Of a DNA stretch of 64,000 nucleotides, positions 44,686 through 52,330 are shown in pieces. The notes below the pieces were generated by a model. The model ran no database searches and had not been told where the DNA came from. It saw only the letters and a list, made by a program, of their open reading frames with translations. This stretch comes from CAINVV01 sp037140615 (GTDB lineage Bacteria; Bacteroidota; Bacteroidia; Bacteroidales; Prolixibacteraceae), in assembly GCA_037140615.1 (NCBI GenBank), contig JBAXED010000003.1, positions 19,151 through 83,150 of the forward strand, written 5' to 3'. Position numbers and translations under genes: made by a program. Each line of letters opens with the position of its first letter. Position 1 is the first letter of the stretch.

Positions 44686-44693
44686 CAAATATA
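44686..44693 (-). promoter_or_regulatory. Bacteroidota -7 box (TATATTTG) for receptor gene
   Basis: TAtaTTTG on the minus strand implies a leader of about 140 bases before the receptor ATG, long for this window. Confidence 0.5.
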
Positions 44694-44868
44694 ACGATAG
44701 CAGTTGATTAAATTTTATGATGTAAGTTAGGTGGAGCTAATTATTTATTAACTTTTTTGGCTATTTTATTAACATTTTTTTACCATTGAGAGATTTTGTT
44801 CAAAACTATTCCAAATTTCATCTGTTTATAAATTTGTTTTTTAATTGCCAGATGGAATCGAAGATAGG

Positions 44869-44935
44869 CGAAGCAAATACCCACCTAATCATTTTCGGTT
44901 GGTGAGAATATATTCTCGTGCATATTTCTTCTTCG
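44869..44935. repeat. Inverted-repeat element (TCATTTTCGGTTGG core), copy 1
   Basis: It is bounded by CGAAG...CTTCG. It shares with 48572-48634 the outer AATACCCA arm, an identical 14-base core TCATTTTCGGTTGG (44889-44902) and the GAGAATAT block. In this copy that block is part of a perfect 14 bp palindrome, GAGAATATATTCTC (44904-44917). Confidence 0.65.
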
Positions 44936-44971
44936 TTAATGGGATTATGGTTCTGTTTCGGGATGATTTTT

Positions 44972-44979
44972 TACTTTTG
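44972..44979 (+). promoter_or_regulatory. Bacteroidota -7 box (TACTTTTG) for nadA
   Basis: TActTTTG lies 22 bases before the nadA ATG, 37 bases after the inverted-repeat element. Confidence 0.6.
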
Positions 44980-45001
44980 CGTATTAAATAATCCTTAGAA
45001 A

Positions 45002-45991
45002 ATGGAGTCTTCCTATAGACAGATCATAGAAAAATGTGGTTATGTGGATCTCCCGGTTAAAGCCGGGATTGATTATAGAACTGAAATTGACCGACTAAAA
45101 AGACAAAAGAATGCTGTAATTCTGGGTCATTATTATATCTCTCCGGAATTGCAGGACCTTTCCGATTTTCTGGGTGATTCACTTGCCCTTGCCCAGCAGG
45201 CAGAAGCGACAACAGCTGATGTAATATTGTTTGCAGGTGTCCATTTTATGGCAGAGACAGCAAAAATCCTTAATCCAGGTAAAAAGGTGCTAGTTCCCGA
45301 TATGTTGGCCGGCTGCTCATTGGCCGATTCAGCTCCCGGTGCAGAATTTGAGAATTTCGTCCTTCAGCATCCTGGTCATGTGGTGATATCCTATATCAAC
45401 TGCTCTGCGGAGGTAAAAGCTTTGTCGGATGTAATTGTCACCTCTTCAAATGCCAGACGGATCGTAGAGTCTTTTCCAAAAGAGCAAAAAATCATCTTTG
45501 CCCCGGATAAAAATCTGGGAAACTACCTCAATTCAGTAACAGGTCGAAACATGGTATTGTGGAATGGTGCCTGCATGGTCCATGAAAAATACTCATTGGA
45601 AAAGATCCTCGATCTTAAAATGGAACATCCGGATGCAGAGTTGATTTCGCATCCGGAGTGCGAAGGTCCGGTATTATTGGTTTCGGATTATATTGGTTCT
45701 ACTACCGCTCTTCTTAATTACGTTTCTTCAAGCCATGCCAATAAATTTATTGTCGCTACTGAGAGCGGTATCCTTCACCAGATGAAATCAAAATGCCCTG
45801 AAAAGATTTTTCTTCCAGCCCCTTCCATCGATGCTACTTGTGGATGCAATGATTGCAGTTATATGAAATTAAATACCATGAAGAAGCTCTATCTTTCTTT
45901 GCTATATGAGCAACCTGAGATCATTATGAATGATGCTTTGATGATAAAAGCCAAGAAGCCGATTCTCAGAATGCTCGAACTATCTAAATAG
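45002..45991 (+). CDS. nadA: Quinolinate synthase A
   Basis: NadA condenses iminoaspartate with dihydroxyacetone phosphate to quinolinate in NAD synthesis, using a [4Fe-4S] cluster. At 329 residues it shows VILGHYYISPELQDLSDFLGDSL, the first cluster Cys in MLAGCSLAD, the second in WNGACMVHEK, and the third in the terminal IDATCGCNDCSYMKLN. nadB and nadC are not adjacent. The inverted-repeat element and a TACTTTTG box sit upstream, so it may be individually regulated. Confidence 0.95.
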   Translation: MESSYRQIIEKCGYVDLPVKAGIDYRTEIDRLKRQKNAVILGHYYISPELQDLSDFLGDSLALAQQAEATTADVILFAGVHFMAETAKILNPGKKVLVPDMLAGCSLADSAPGAEFENFVLQHPGHVVISYINCSAEVKALSDVIVTSSNARRIVESFPKEQKIIFAPDKNLGNYLNSVTGRNMVLWNGACMVHEKYSLEKILDLKMEHPDAELISHPECEGPVLLVSDYIGSTTALLNYVSSSHANKFIVATESGILHQMKSKCPEKIFLPAPSIDATCGCNDCSYMKLNTMKKLYLSLLYEQPEIIMNDALMIKAKKPILRMLELSK

Positions 45992-46114
45992 TGTTAAAAG
46001 CTGTGTTTTGAGCTGTATTAATTATCTGTATCAAGGTAATCTCCCTAAAATTTCTTTTCTTTGTCGCGAAGATTTGAGTAGTACTTTGATCTTTATTTAG
46101 TAATTGTAATTTGA

Positions 46115-47461
46115 ATGAGAAAAATTAATTTTTTGGTTCCGGCCATTTTTTTTGCGTTGACTTTATTCATTTTTTCATGCAAAAAAAGTAGTGATACAAC
46201 CACCACTACAACAGTCACGCCTCCCAATGTATACAATGGAAGTATTACCATCTATTCCAGCGGTAATGACACTACACTTCAGAGTTTTTTAAATGGCAAA
46301 TACAACACAATTACCGGAGATGTTGTGCTGTCATCGTCAGATCCAATTGATTATAGAAAGTATTTCGTCAATCTTCAAATGATCAAAGGCTCAGTAACAT
46401 TATACAAAATCCCCAACAAGGATCTTTCCTTTTTATCTATGCTCAGAAGTGTTCTGGGAAATTTTCAAATTTCTGCTTGCCCCGAATTGACTTCTTTTAG
46501 CGGATTAGCATCAATAGATACAATTGGCTCTTCAGTTATTGCCGAAAGGAATCCTAAGCTCCTGAATTTTGGCGGGTTGGAAGGAATTGATAAACTTGCC
46601 TCCATAACGGCAACTGCCAATCCGGCTCTCATTTCATTCAACGGACTTCATAATGTCACGGCTTTGACCGGATCGCTTGGTGTTTCTCAAAATAAGGTAC
46701 TTACTTCGTTCGTTGGATTGTCAGGATTAACCTCCATTGGCGGAGACATGAATGTATCAGAGAATCCTGCTCTCGGAGGATTCGCCGGTCTGACTGGTTT
46801 ACTTGAGGTTAAGGGTACTATTTCGTTGAGCACGATGCCTTTGCTAAGTAGTTTGTCAAGTCTTACCTCCATCAATGATACCCTCACTTCTTTGTCGATA
46901 GTTGACTGTAATGGCTTAACCAGTTTGCAAGGATTGAACAATATCCCTTGTATAAAAGGTAATTTGAATTTGGTTTCATGTATCAACCTTCTGAATTTGA
47001 ATGGTCTAACAAAAATTGATACCATCAAAGGAACTGTAGTATTGAATAAACTTGAAAACTTCAACTCTTTTAGCGGATTGGGTGGAGTGAAATACATCAA
47101 AAAGGATGTTCGCATTTCTCAATGCAATAATTTGGTTAACATGACTGGTCTGGCCCTTCTCGATAGTATTGGAGGTGGTTTTGTGGTTCAGGACAATGCA
47201 AAATTGTTAAATTTCAATGGCTTATCAAAAGTAAAAACGATCAAAGGTAAAGTTGAAATTTTGGAAAACAGCTCTTTGTATTCGCTTGATGGATTGGAAA
47301 ACTTGAAGAATTTGAGAAATTCAATTGATATTTATTATAATTCTAACCTATCCAGTTATTGCGCTATAAAATCGCTGACTCTAACCGGAACTGCCTACAT
47401 CAGTCAGAATAAATACACGCCTTCCTGGGCACAGATAATAGCAGGAAGCTGTTCTAAATAA
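46115..47461 (+). CDS. Lipoprotein with receptor-L-domain-like solenoid repeats
   Basis: The 448-residue protein has a lipoprotein signal with the lipobox IFSC (Cys22), a low-complexity Thr linker (SDTTTTTTVTPP), and then about ten repeats of roughly 24-32 residues of the form L-x-x-F-x-G-L-x-x-I-x-x-I-x-G (for example SFSGLASIDTIGSS, SFNGLHNVTALTGS, NFNGLSKVKTIKGK). This is a right-handed leucine-rich-like solenoid resembling receptor L domains. It is probably anchored in the outer membrane and may bind a ligand or surface. No function is known to me. Confidence 0.78.
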   Translation: MRKINFLVPAIFFALTLFIFSCKKSSDTTTTTTVTPPNVYNGSITIYSSGNDTTLQSFLNGKYNTITGDVVLSSSDPIDYRKYFVNLQMIKGSVTLYKIPNKDLSFLSMLRSVLGNFQISACPELTSFSGLASIDTIGSSVIAERNPKLLNFGGLEGIDKLASITATANPALISFNGLHNVTALTGSLGVSQNKVLTSFVGLSGLTSIGGDMNVSENPALGGFAGLTGLLEVKGTISLSTMPLLSSLSSLTSINDTLTSLSIVDCNGLTSLQGLNNIPCIKGNLNLVSCINLLNLNGLTKIDTIKGTVVLNKLENFNSFSGLGGVKYIKKDVRISQCNNLVNMTGLALLDSIGGGFVVQDNAKLLNFNGLSKVKTIKGKVEILENSSLYSLDGLENLKNLRNSIDIYYNSNLSSYCAIKSLTLTGTAYISQNKYTPSWAQIIAGSCSK

Positions 47462-47485
47462 AAAACACCCGGAAGGGTGTTTTTT
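47460..47485. terminator. Bidirectional terminator between lipoprotein gene and ilvE
   Basis: Stem aaaaaacaccc/gggtgtttttt with loop ggaa; its left arm overlaps the lipoprotein stop codon. T-runs on both strands serve the two convergent genes. Confidence 0.8.
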
Positions 47486-47492
47486 TTGTTTA

Positions 47493-48506
47493 TTATTTGA
47501 TGATGTCAGTCCATCCATAAATGTCTTCTTCTGTTCCGTACTGAATGCCCCTCAGCTTTTCATACAATTTTAAACTGAATTTTCCCGGTTCAGTTCCATA
47601 AAGGTATTCTTTATCCAAATCGGCATCATACACCCTTTTTATAGGGGAGATAACTGCAGCCGTGCCACAAGCTCCTATTTCATCAAACTCGGCAAGTTCT
47701 TCCACAGGAATTGGGCGTACTTCGACTTCCAATCCCATGTCTCTGGCCAACTCCCTCAAACTCATGTTGGTGATGGAAGGCAAAATGGAGGGCGATTTCG
47801 GTGTGATGTATTTATTTCCCTTGATACCAAAGAAATTGGCCGGACCACATTCATCAAGGTATTTTTTCTCTTTTGCATCGAGGTATAAAACAGCAGAAAA
47901 CCCATTCTCATGAGCCCTTTGCCCGGAAACCAGACTTGCTGCATAATTTCCGCCAACCTTGATTTTACCGGTTCCCAGAGGGGCAGCACGGTCATACTCG
48001 CGGTAGATAACTAAATCTGTGGGTTTAAAGCCTTCTTTGAAATAGGGTCCAACAGGCATCACAAAAATCATAAAAAGATATTCATCGGCAGGTTTAACAC
48101 CAATTTGGGCTCCGGTACCAATGAGCAGTGGACGAATATACAAGGAAGCTCCTGATTCGAAAGGTGGAACAAATTTTTCGTTCAGAAGGACTACTTTTTT
48201 TACTGCATCAGTAAAGATTGTTTCAGGAACCTCAGCCATCATAACTCCGGCAGCACTTCTCTGCATTCTTCGGGCATTTTCCACCATCCTGAAAACGCGG
48301 ATTTTACCATCTTTGCCACGAAAAGCCTTGAGCCCTTCAAATGATTCCTGTCCATAATGTAGGGAAGTGGCAGCAATGTGAATGTTTAACGTCTCTGAAT
48401 CACTGACTTCAAGCTCGCCCCATTTACCATTCCTGTACCAGCAACGTACATTGTAATCAGTTTTGCTGTAGCCAAACCCTAAATTCTTCCAGTCTATTGG
48501 ATCCAT
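47493..48506 (-). CDS. ilvE: Branched-chain amino acid aminotransferase
   Basis: This 337-residue class IV PLP transaminase interconverts Val/Leu/Ile and their keto acids. Key parts are HYGQESFEGLKAFR, the Lys-containing GKIKVGGNYAASL, YLDECGPANFFGI and the terminal EIGACGTAAVISPI. It matches the IlvE type II form. A TAATTTTG box lies 17 bases before the ATG and an inverted-repeat element lies 65 bases upstream. No other branched-chain biosynthesis genes are nearby. Confidence 0.95.
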   Translation of the reverse strand: MDPIDWKNLGFGYSKTDYNVRCWYRNGKWGELEVSDSETLNIHIAATSLHYGQESFEGLKAFRGKDGKIRVFRMVENARRMQRSAAGVMMAEVPETIFTDAVKKVVLLNEKFVPPFESGASLYIRPLLIGTGAQIGVKPADEYLFMIFVMPVGPYFKEGFKPTDLVIYREYDRAAPLGTGKIKVGGNYAASLVSGQRAHENGFSAVLYLDAKEKKYLDECGPANFFGIKGNKYITPKSPSILPSITNMSLRELARDMGLEVEVRPIPVEELAEFDEIGACGTAAVISPIKRVYDADLDKEYLYGTEPGKFSLKLYEKLRGIQYGTEEDIYGWTDIIK

Positions 48507-48523
48507 TGTATAGATATTTACCG

Positions 48524-48531
48524 CAAAATTA
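48524..48531 (-). promoter_or_regulatory. Bacteroidota -7 box (TAATTTTG) for ilvE
   Basis: TAatTTTG on the minus strand, 17 bases upstream of the ilvE ATG. Confidence 0.6.
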
Positions 48532-48571
48532 AACTATTCTTTCATTTGTTTTAATTTATTTTTCAAAGGTC

Positions 48572-48634
48572 AAATGGAATACCCATATATTCATTTTCGG
48601 TTGGAGAGAATATTTTCACATGGGTATTTCATTT
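48572..48634. repeat. Inverted-repeat element (TCATTTTCGGTTGG core), copy 2
   Basis: The outer 15-base arms (48572-48586 and 48620-48634) are complementary at 14 of 15 positions. Inside are the 14-base core (48591-48604), identical to copy 1 at 44889, and GAGAATATTTTC. It lies upstream of ilvE. Confidence 0.65.
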
Positions 48635-48655
48635 ATTCTATTTTTCCGCGCTACT

Positions 48656-48715
48656 TGTTTGAAATGTTTACCCCTATAATCAATTTTTAAACCCTTTAAT
48701 CATTACAAACCCTTC
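48656..48715. repeat. Dispersed AT-rich element (TGTTTGAAATGTTT), copy 2
   Basis: It shares ordered blocks with 7343-7400. Its right end overlaps the last four codons, including the stop, of the propeller/GH123-like gene, whose product ends Lys-Gly-Leu. Confidence 0.6.
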
Positions 48716-51700
48716 GAGCCTGAATCGTTAATTTCTTTTACGCAATCCATCATTTCCTTTCGAAACTGGATAATGGCCTCTTCACTATTGGTAACATCCA
48801 TTACTTTTCTGCTCATGCCAAGTTTCATTTCCTTGTCGCTCTGGTCGATCAAGGCTGTCATTGAAGTGAGCAACTTCTCAATTCTTTGTCGGCTTTCGAC
48901 TTTCATTGTTTTTAGATTTTGACCGAGGTATTCCTTCAGGCCCAACAGGATCCTGTAATCTTCCACACCTTCCCGAACTGCTTCCCATCTACGTGAGTTG
49001 ATTGGCTTTTCTCTTCCTTTGTACACCAAAGGATATTCCAACATGGTTCGTCCCCACATGTCGTCCCCCAGATTAAAAGACCAGTATCCTATTCCGGTAG
49101 CATTCCACCTGAGAGCAGCTAAGGCTGAAATGCGAAATTGTGCCACAATGTTGATGTTTTTGATGTTTGGTCCCATGGGTCTGGCATAGGAATAGGAACA
49201 ATCGTAGGACCATAGTAAACTTGCCGGATCATTTCTGACGATATCCATCACCGGACCTTTTTCGGGAAGTGCATTGTATCCCACACACCAAACGTCGAGG
49301 TAAGGTTGCATAGCCTTGAACATCGGAGCTTCACCGCCGCCGTCCATATACATCTGCAATTCTGGATCTTTGCTTTTCACCATTTTTGCAAACAGCACCA
49401 GCTTGTCTATCATGCTCCAACCGACTCCACCTGGTTCATCGTAAGGATAGAAGGCGAAATGCTTTTTATCAATCCCGCTTGAGGCCAGATGATCAGTAAG
49501 TTTTGTGAGATAATTGTTCAATCTTTCATTGGAAGTGCCTAATTCATTTTCTTTTACCATATCCGGTAACCCGGAAATCAGTAGAAAAACATCGTGGCCC
49601 TTCAGTTCGCTGACGATCTTGTCCTGTTCGGAAAAATCGAACCCAATCTGAGTACCGGCCGACTTCCCCTGAGGAACAACAAATACTGTATTTCCATGGT
49701 CCAGCAGATTTTGTATGGAAGCTTTGTCATACGAACCCCAGGCACACAACCTGATCATTCCCTGAGGTGCCATTTTAAAATTCAACACTTCAAGTTCAAT
49801 TTCTGCACGGATTGTGGGTAATGGCATATTTTGTGGACTTCCGGATCCATTCTGCACATCAGTCCCATTTATTGCCTGAACAATTACGGGGATTTTGTAA
49901 TGACCGGCCTTCACCTCCGAAGAGCAGAAAACAGTAATCCAAATTTCTTTGGTAGATAGGGAAGGAATAGAGACCATCTGACTTTCATCCAATTCAGGCA
50001 AGGCATCCCATGCTTGATTTCCTATGGCATCTATTGTTGGAACCGAATGATTCAAGGTGATATTTATACCCGGAGGGATAGAATCTGTCAGAATACGTGC
50101 AGAGACATTTCTACTAATCAGGTTGAAAAGGTTCAGTGAAATGGGTTCATTTTCACCTGCCACCAGAGAACGATGGATTGAAATTGAGTTGGTTGCAAAT
50201 GCCGGAATAGTTTCTTCACGATCCTGATTCTCCCACAATTTTCCTTCGAAGGGTAGGAGGGTGGTATTGGTAGCTAATGCCAATGAAGCCTCTGCCAGTC
50301 TGGCGATTTTGATGGCTTTTTTTGCATTAAGGGTAAGTGCAAGACTTCTTTCAACAATATCAAATTGAGTCGGCGAAATCACACTTAGGGATTGCACCTG
50401 AAGAGGTTGAATCTCTTCGTATTGCATCTTGATAGAGTTGGCTTCCTGGTAAAGTGCCATCGACAAATCCGGTCGTTGCGATCTGACTTTTTCACTCGTC
50501 TCTCTAAGTTGATTCAGACTGGCTTGTACCAGTGATTTTTCGTTCTGAAAGGGAGTTAAGTTGATCGAGCGTTCTCCGGATAAAAGGAGTTTCCCTGTAG
50601 CAGAAGCCAGACTCCATTTAAAATGATAGGTTCCGGATGCCAAACCATTGAACGGCAAAAAAATCTGGCTGTGCGAACCTGCCAGCTTGGAGGTGACAGA
50701 CTGGTATCTTCCATCAGGATGAGTACAGGAGGCTTCTATGGACATTAGCTCTTCTGCCGGAATAGGGTTAAATACATCGAAACAGATATCCTCCCCCAAA
50801 AAAAGCTCATTCCAGGTAAGTTTTATTGGCACCATGCGCAGCTGGTTTCTGGAAGTCAACCCTGACCAAAAATTGTTCTTTGCATTATTTCCACCGGAGG
50901 TAATCCAATGATTCTTTGCCCCAGTTTGTGCCGTTGTTTTGAAACAATATACCAAACCACTTTCACCTCCTGTGAGAACCATCTCCAATCCTGCAGATTT
51001 CTTTGAAACCTCACCAAAGGTTGGGGTTTCGTTGATGGTGCGATGGCCAAAGTTGTAATCAAAAACGGTTGTTCCATTCATCTCTATTGCCTGGAGATGA
51101 CCATCCTGTGTACAGAAAATATATTCCAGATTACCGTCTCCGTTTAGATCAACGATGGAACCTGATCCAAGCGTACGTCCCTGCATGTCGATGTTCCATA
51201 AGACAACACCATCTTCCTTAAAGCGGTAAATAACGCCAAGTTGAGTAATCAGGAACAAATCGGCTGTGCCATCCTGATCAATATCCCCAACCGAAAGGGT
51301 AGAAGCTACTGCACCCTTGACTTTTTTGCTCCACAATTGCTTTCCGTCGGCAGAAAAGCAAAATGCTTCGCCATTGCCTGAGGCAGCGAAAATCCTTGGC
51401 TGACCGTCTGACGCAACAAAAATCACAGGAGTGGCATTTCCCCATGTCTGACTGGTTCCACCAATGTGATGCTCCCAAAATTTTGATCCATCAGGATGAA
51501 AAACTGACAAAATTCCCTCAGTCGACACATAAGCGATTTCGAGACCGCTTTTACCATCCAAATTTCCCAGAGCTGCGCTGGAAGGCATTCCTTTCATGAC
51601 TGATTTCCAGATCAATTTTCCAGACAAGGCGTTGAAGGCAAAAATAGACCCCGATTCGTCACCTTGAATCACTGCAAAATTGCCATCATCATTCAGATCT

Positions 51701-52110
51701 CCAATGGCAGGAGCAGACCACGAACAGGCTGTGGATAATTTTGACTCCCAAAGAACTTTACCCTTGTTGTCGTGACACCTGAGATCTCCGAGGTTGTCAT
51801 TGGTGTAGATAAGCGGTGATTTGCCTTGTCTTTCGAGTATTGCTGGGGACATCATGTAACGCCCTTTGCTGCGGTATTTCCAGATTTCGTTTCCATTGGC
51901 ATCGAGGGCAATCAAATCTTCCCTTCCTGCAACAACGACCTGAGATTCCTCATTCCCAGAGAGATGGGCCAAAACCGGACTATTTTCAATAAAAGTTTTG
52001 ACGTCGGTTTTCCAAAGCTGAGAGAGGCTAACCTTGTTTTGTGCATGCAATAAGAAGGGAAATAATAAACCCAGAAAAATTAGTCGGAACTTGGTTGTTG
52101 ATAATTTCAT
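48703..52110 (-). CDS. Secreted beta-propeller protein with C-terminal GH123-like (DUF4091) domain
   Basis: This very large (1135-residue) protein has a signal peptide (1-23), then a beta-propeller of FG-GAP/PQQ-type blades (about 30-410) with Asp-rich turns (LNDDGN, DIDQDGTAD, DLNGDGNLEY). A helical/Ig-like middle follows, and then a C-terminal DUF4091 domain related to GH123. The GH123-type catalytic Asp-Glu pair is Asp891-Glu892 in FYPYDEPGG. YWSFNLGDDMWGRT and REGVEDYRIL are also typical of that domain. GH123 enzymes act on beta-N-acetylgalactosaminides; the substrate here is unknown. The last codons are made by a dispersed repeat. Confidence 0.82.
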   Translation of the reverse strand: MKLSTTKFRLIFLGLLFPFLLHAQNKVSLSQLWKTDVKTFIENSPVLAHLSGNEESQVVVAGREDLIALDANGNEIWKYRSKGRYMMSPAILERQGKSPLIYTNDNLGDLRCHDNKGKVLWESKLSTACSWSAPAIGDLNDDGNFAVIQGDESGSIFAFNALSGKLIWKSVMKGMPSSAALGNLDGKSGLEIAYVSTEGILSVFHPDGSKFWEHHIGGTSQTWGNATPVIFVASDGQPRIFAASGNGEAFCFSADGKQLWSKKVKGAVASTLSVGDIDQDGTADLFLITQLGVIYRFKEDGVVLWNIDMQGRTLGSGSIVDLNGDGNLEYIFCTQDGHLQAIEMNGTTVFDYNFGHRTINETPTFGEVSKKSAGLEMVLTGGESGLVYCFKTTAQTGAKNHWITSGGNNAKNNFWSGLTSRNQLRMVPIKLTWNELFLGEDICFDVFNPIPAEELMSIEASCTHPDGRYQSVTSKLAGSHSQIFLPFNGLASGTYHFKWSLASATGKLLLSGERSINLTPFQNEKSLVQASLNQLRETSEKVRSQRPDLSMALYQEANSIKMQYEEIQPLQVQSLSVISPTQFDIVERSLALTLNAKKAIKIARLAEASLALATNTTLLPFEGKLWENQDREETIPAFATNSISIHRSLVAGENEPISLNLFNLISRNVSARILTDSIPPGINITLNHSVPTIDAIGNQAWDALPELDESQMVSIPSLSTKEIWITVFCSSEVKAGHYKIPVIVQAINGTDVQNGSGSPQNMPLPTIRAEIELEVLNFKMAPQGMIRLCAWGSYDKASIQNLLDHGNTVFVVPQGKSAGTQIGFDFSEQDKIVSELKGHDVFLLISGLPDMVKENELGTSNERLNNYLTKLTDHLASSGIDKKHFAFYPYDEPGGVGWSMIDKLVLFAKMVKSKDPELQMYMDGGGEAPMFKAMQPYLDVWCVGYNALPEKGPVMDIVRNDPASLLWSYDCSYSYARPMGPNIKNINIVAQFRISALAALRWNATGIGYWSFNLGDDMWGRTMLEYPLVYKGREKPINSRRWEAVREGVEDYRILLGLKEYLGQNLKTMKVESRQRIEKLLTSMTALIDQSDKEMKLGMSRKVMDVTNSEEAIIQFRKEMMDCVKEINDSGSKGL

Positions 52111-52111
52111 A

Positions 52112-52330
52112 GTTAGTTTAGTTATTAGCTGTTAGTTATTAGCCTTTAGTCCATAAGCTATTAGTAATCTGCGCATTATCACATCATCACATTATCAAAT
52201 CATCGCATCATCACATTATCACATCATCGCATCATCGCATCATCACATTATCACATCATCACATCATCACATCATCACATCATCACATCATCGCATCATC
52301 ACATCATCGCATCATCGCATCATCACATTA
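52112..52330. repeat. Tandem repeat tract: TTAG-rich segment, then ~160 bp of CATCACATC units
   Basis: 52112-52170 is a degenerate TTAGTTATTAGC tract. 52171-52330 is about 18 copies of a 9-base unit alternating CATCACATC, CATCGCATC and CACATTATC. It fills the gap between the GH123-like gene start and the GHMP kinase stop, and the kinase stop codon (52328-52330) lies inside the last unit. Confidence 0.85.

Larger units (their letters stand above)
44537..45001. other. 465 bp gap between receptor and nadA: promoters, leader hairpin, inverted-repeat element
   Basis: The gap holds the leader and promoter of the receptor gene (minus strand), the inverted-repeat element at 44869-44935 and the nadA -7 box. 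The rest (about 44700-44865) is AT-rich (many TTTTTT and ATTTATTA runs) with no gene or motif I can support. Confidence 0.6.

Noticed and set aside
46687..47115. 142-codon minus-strand frame inside the solenoid lipoprotein gene
   Set aside because: The repeat codons keep the opposite strand open; no promoter, no recognisable protein.
52171..52330. CRISPR-like array
   Set aside because: Units are 9 bases with no spacers of unique sequence and no cas genes; it is a tandem repeat.
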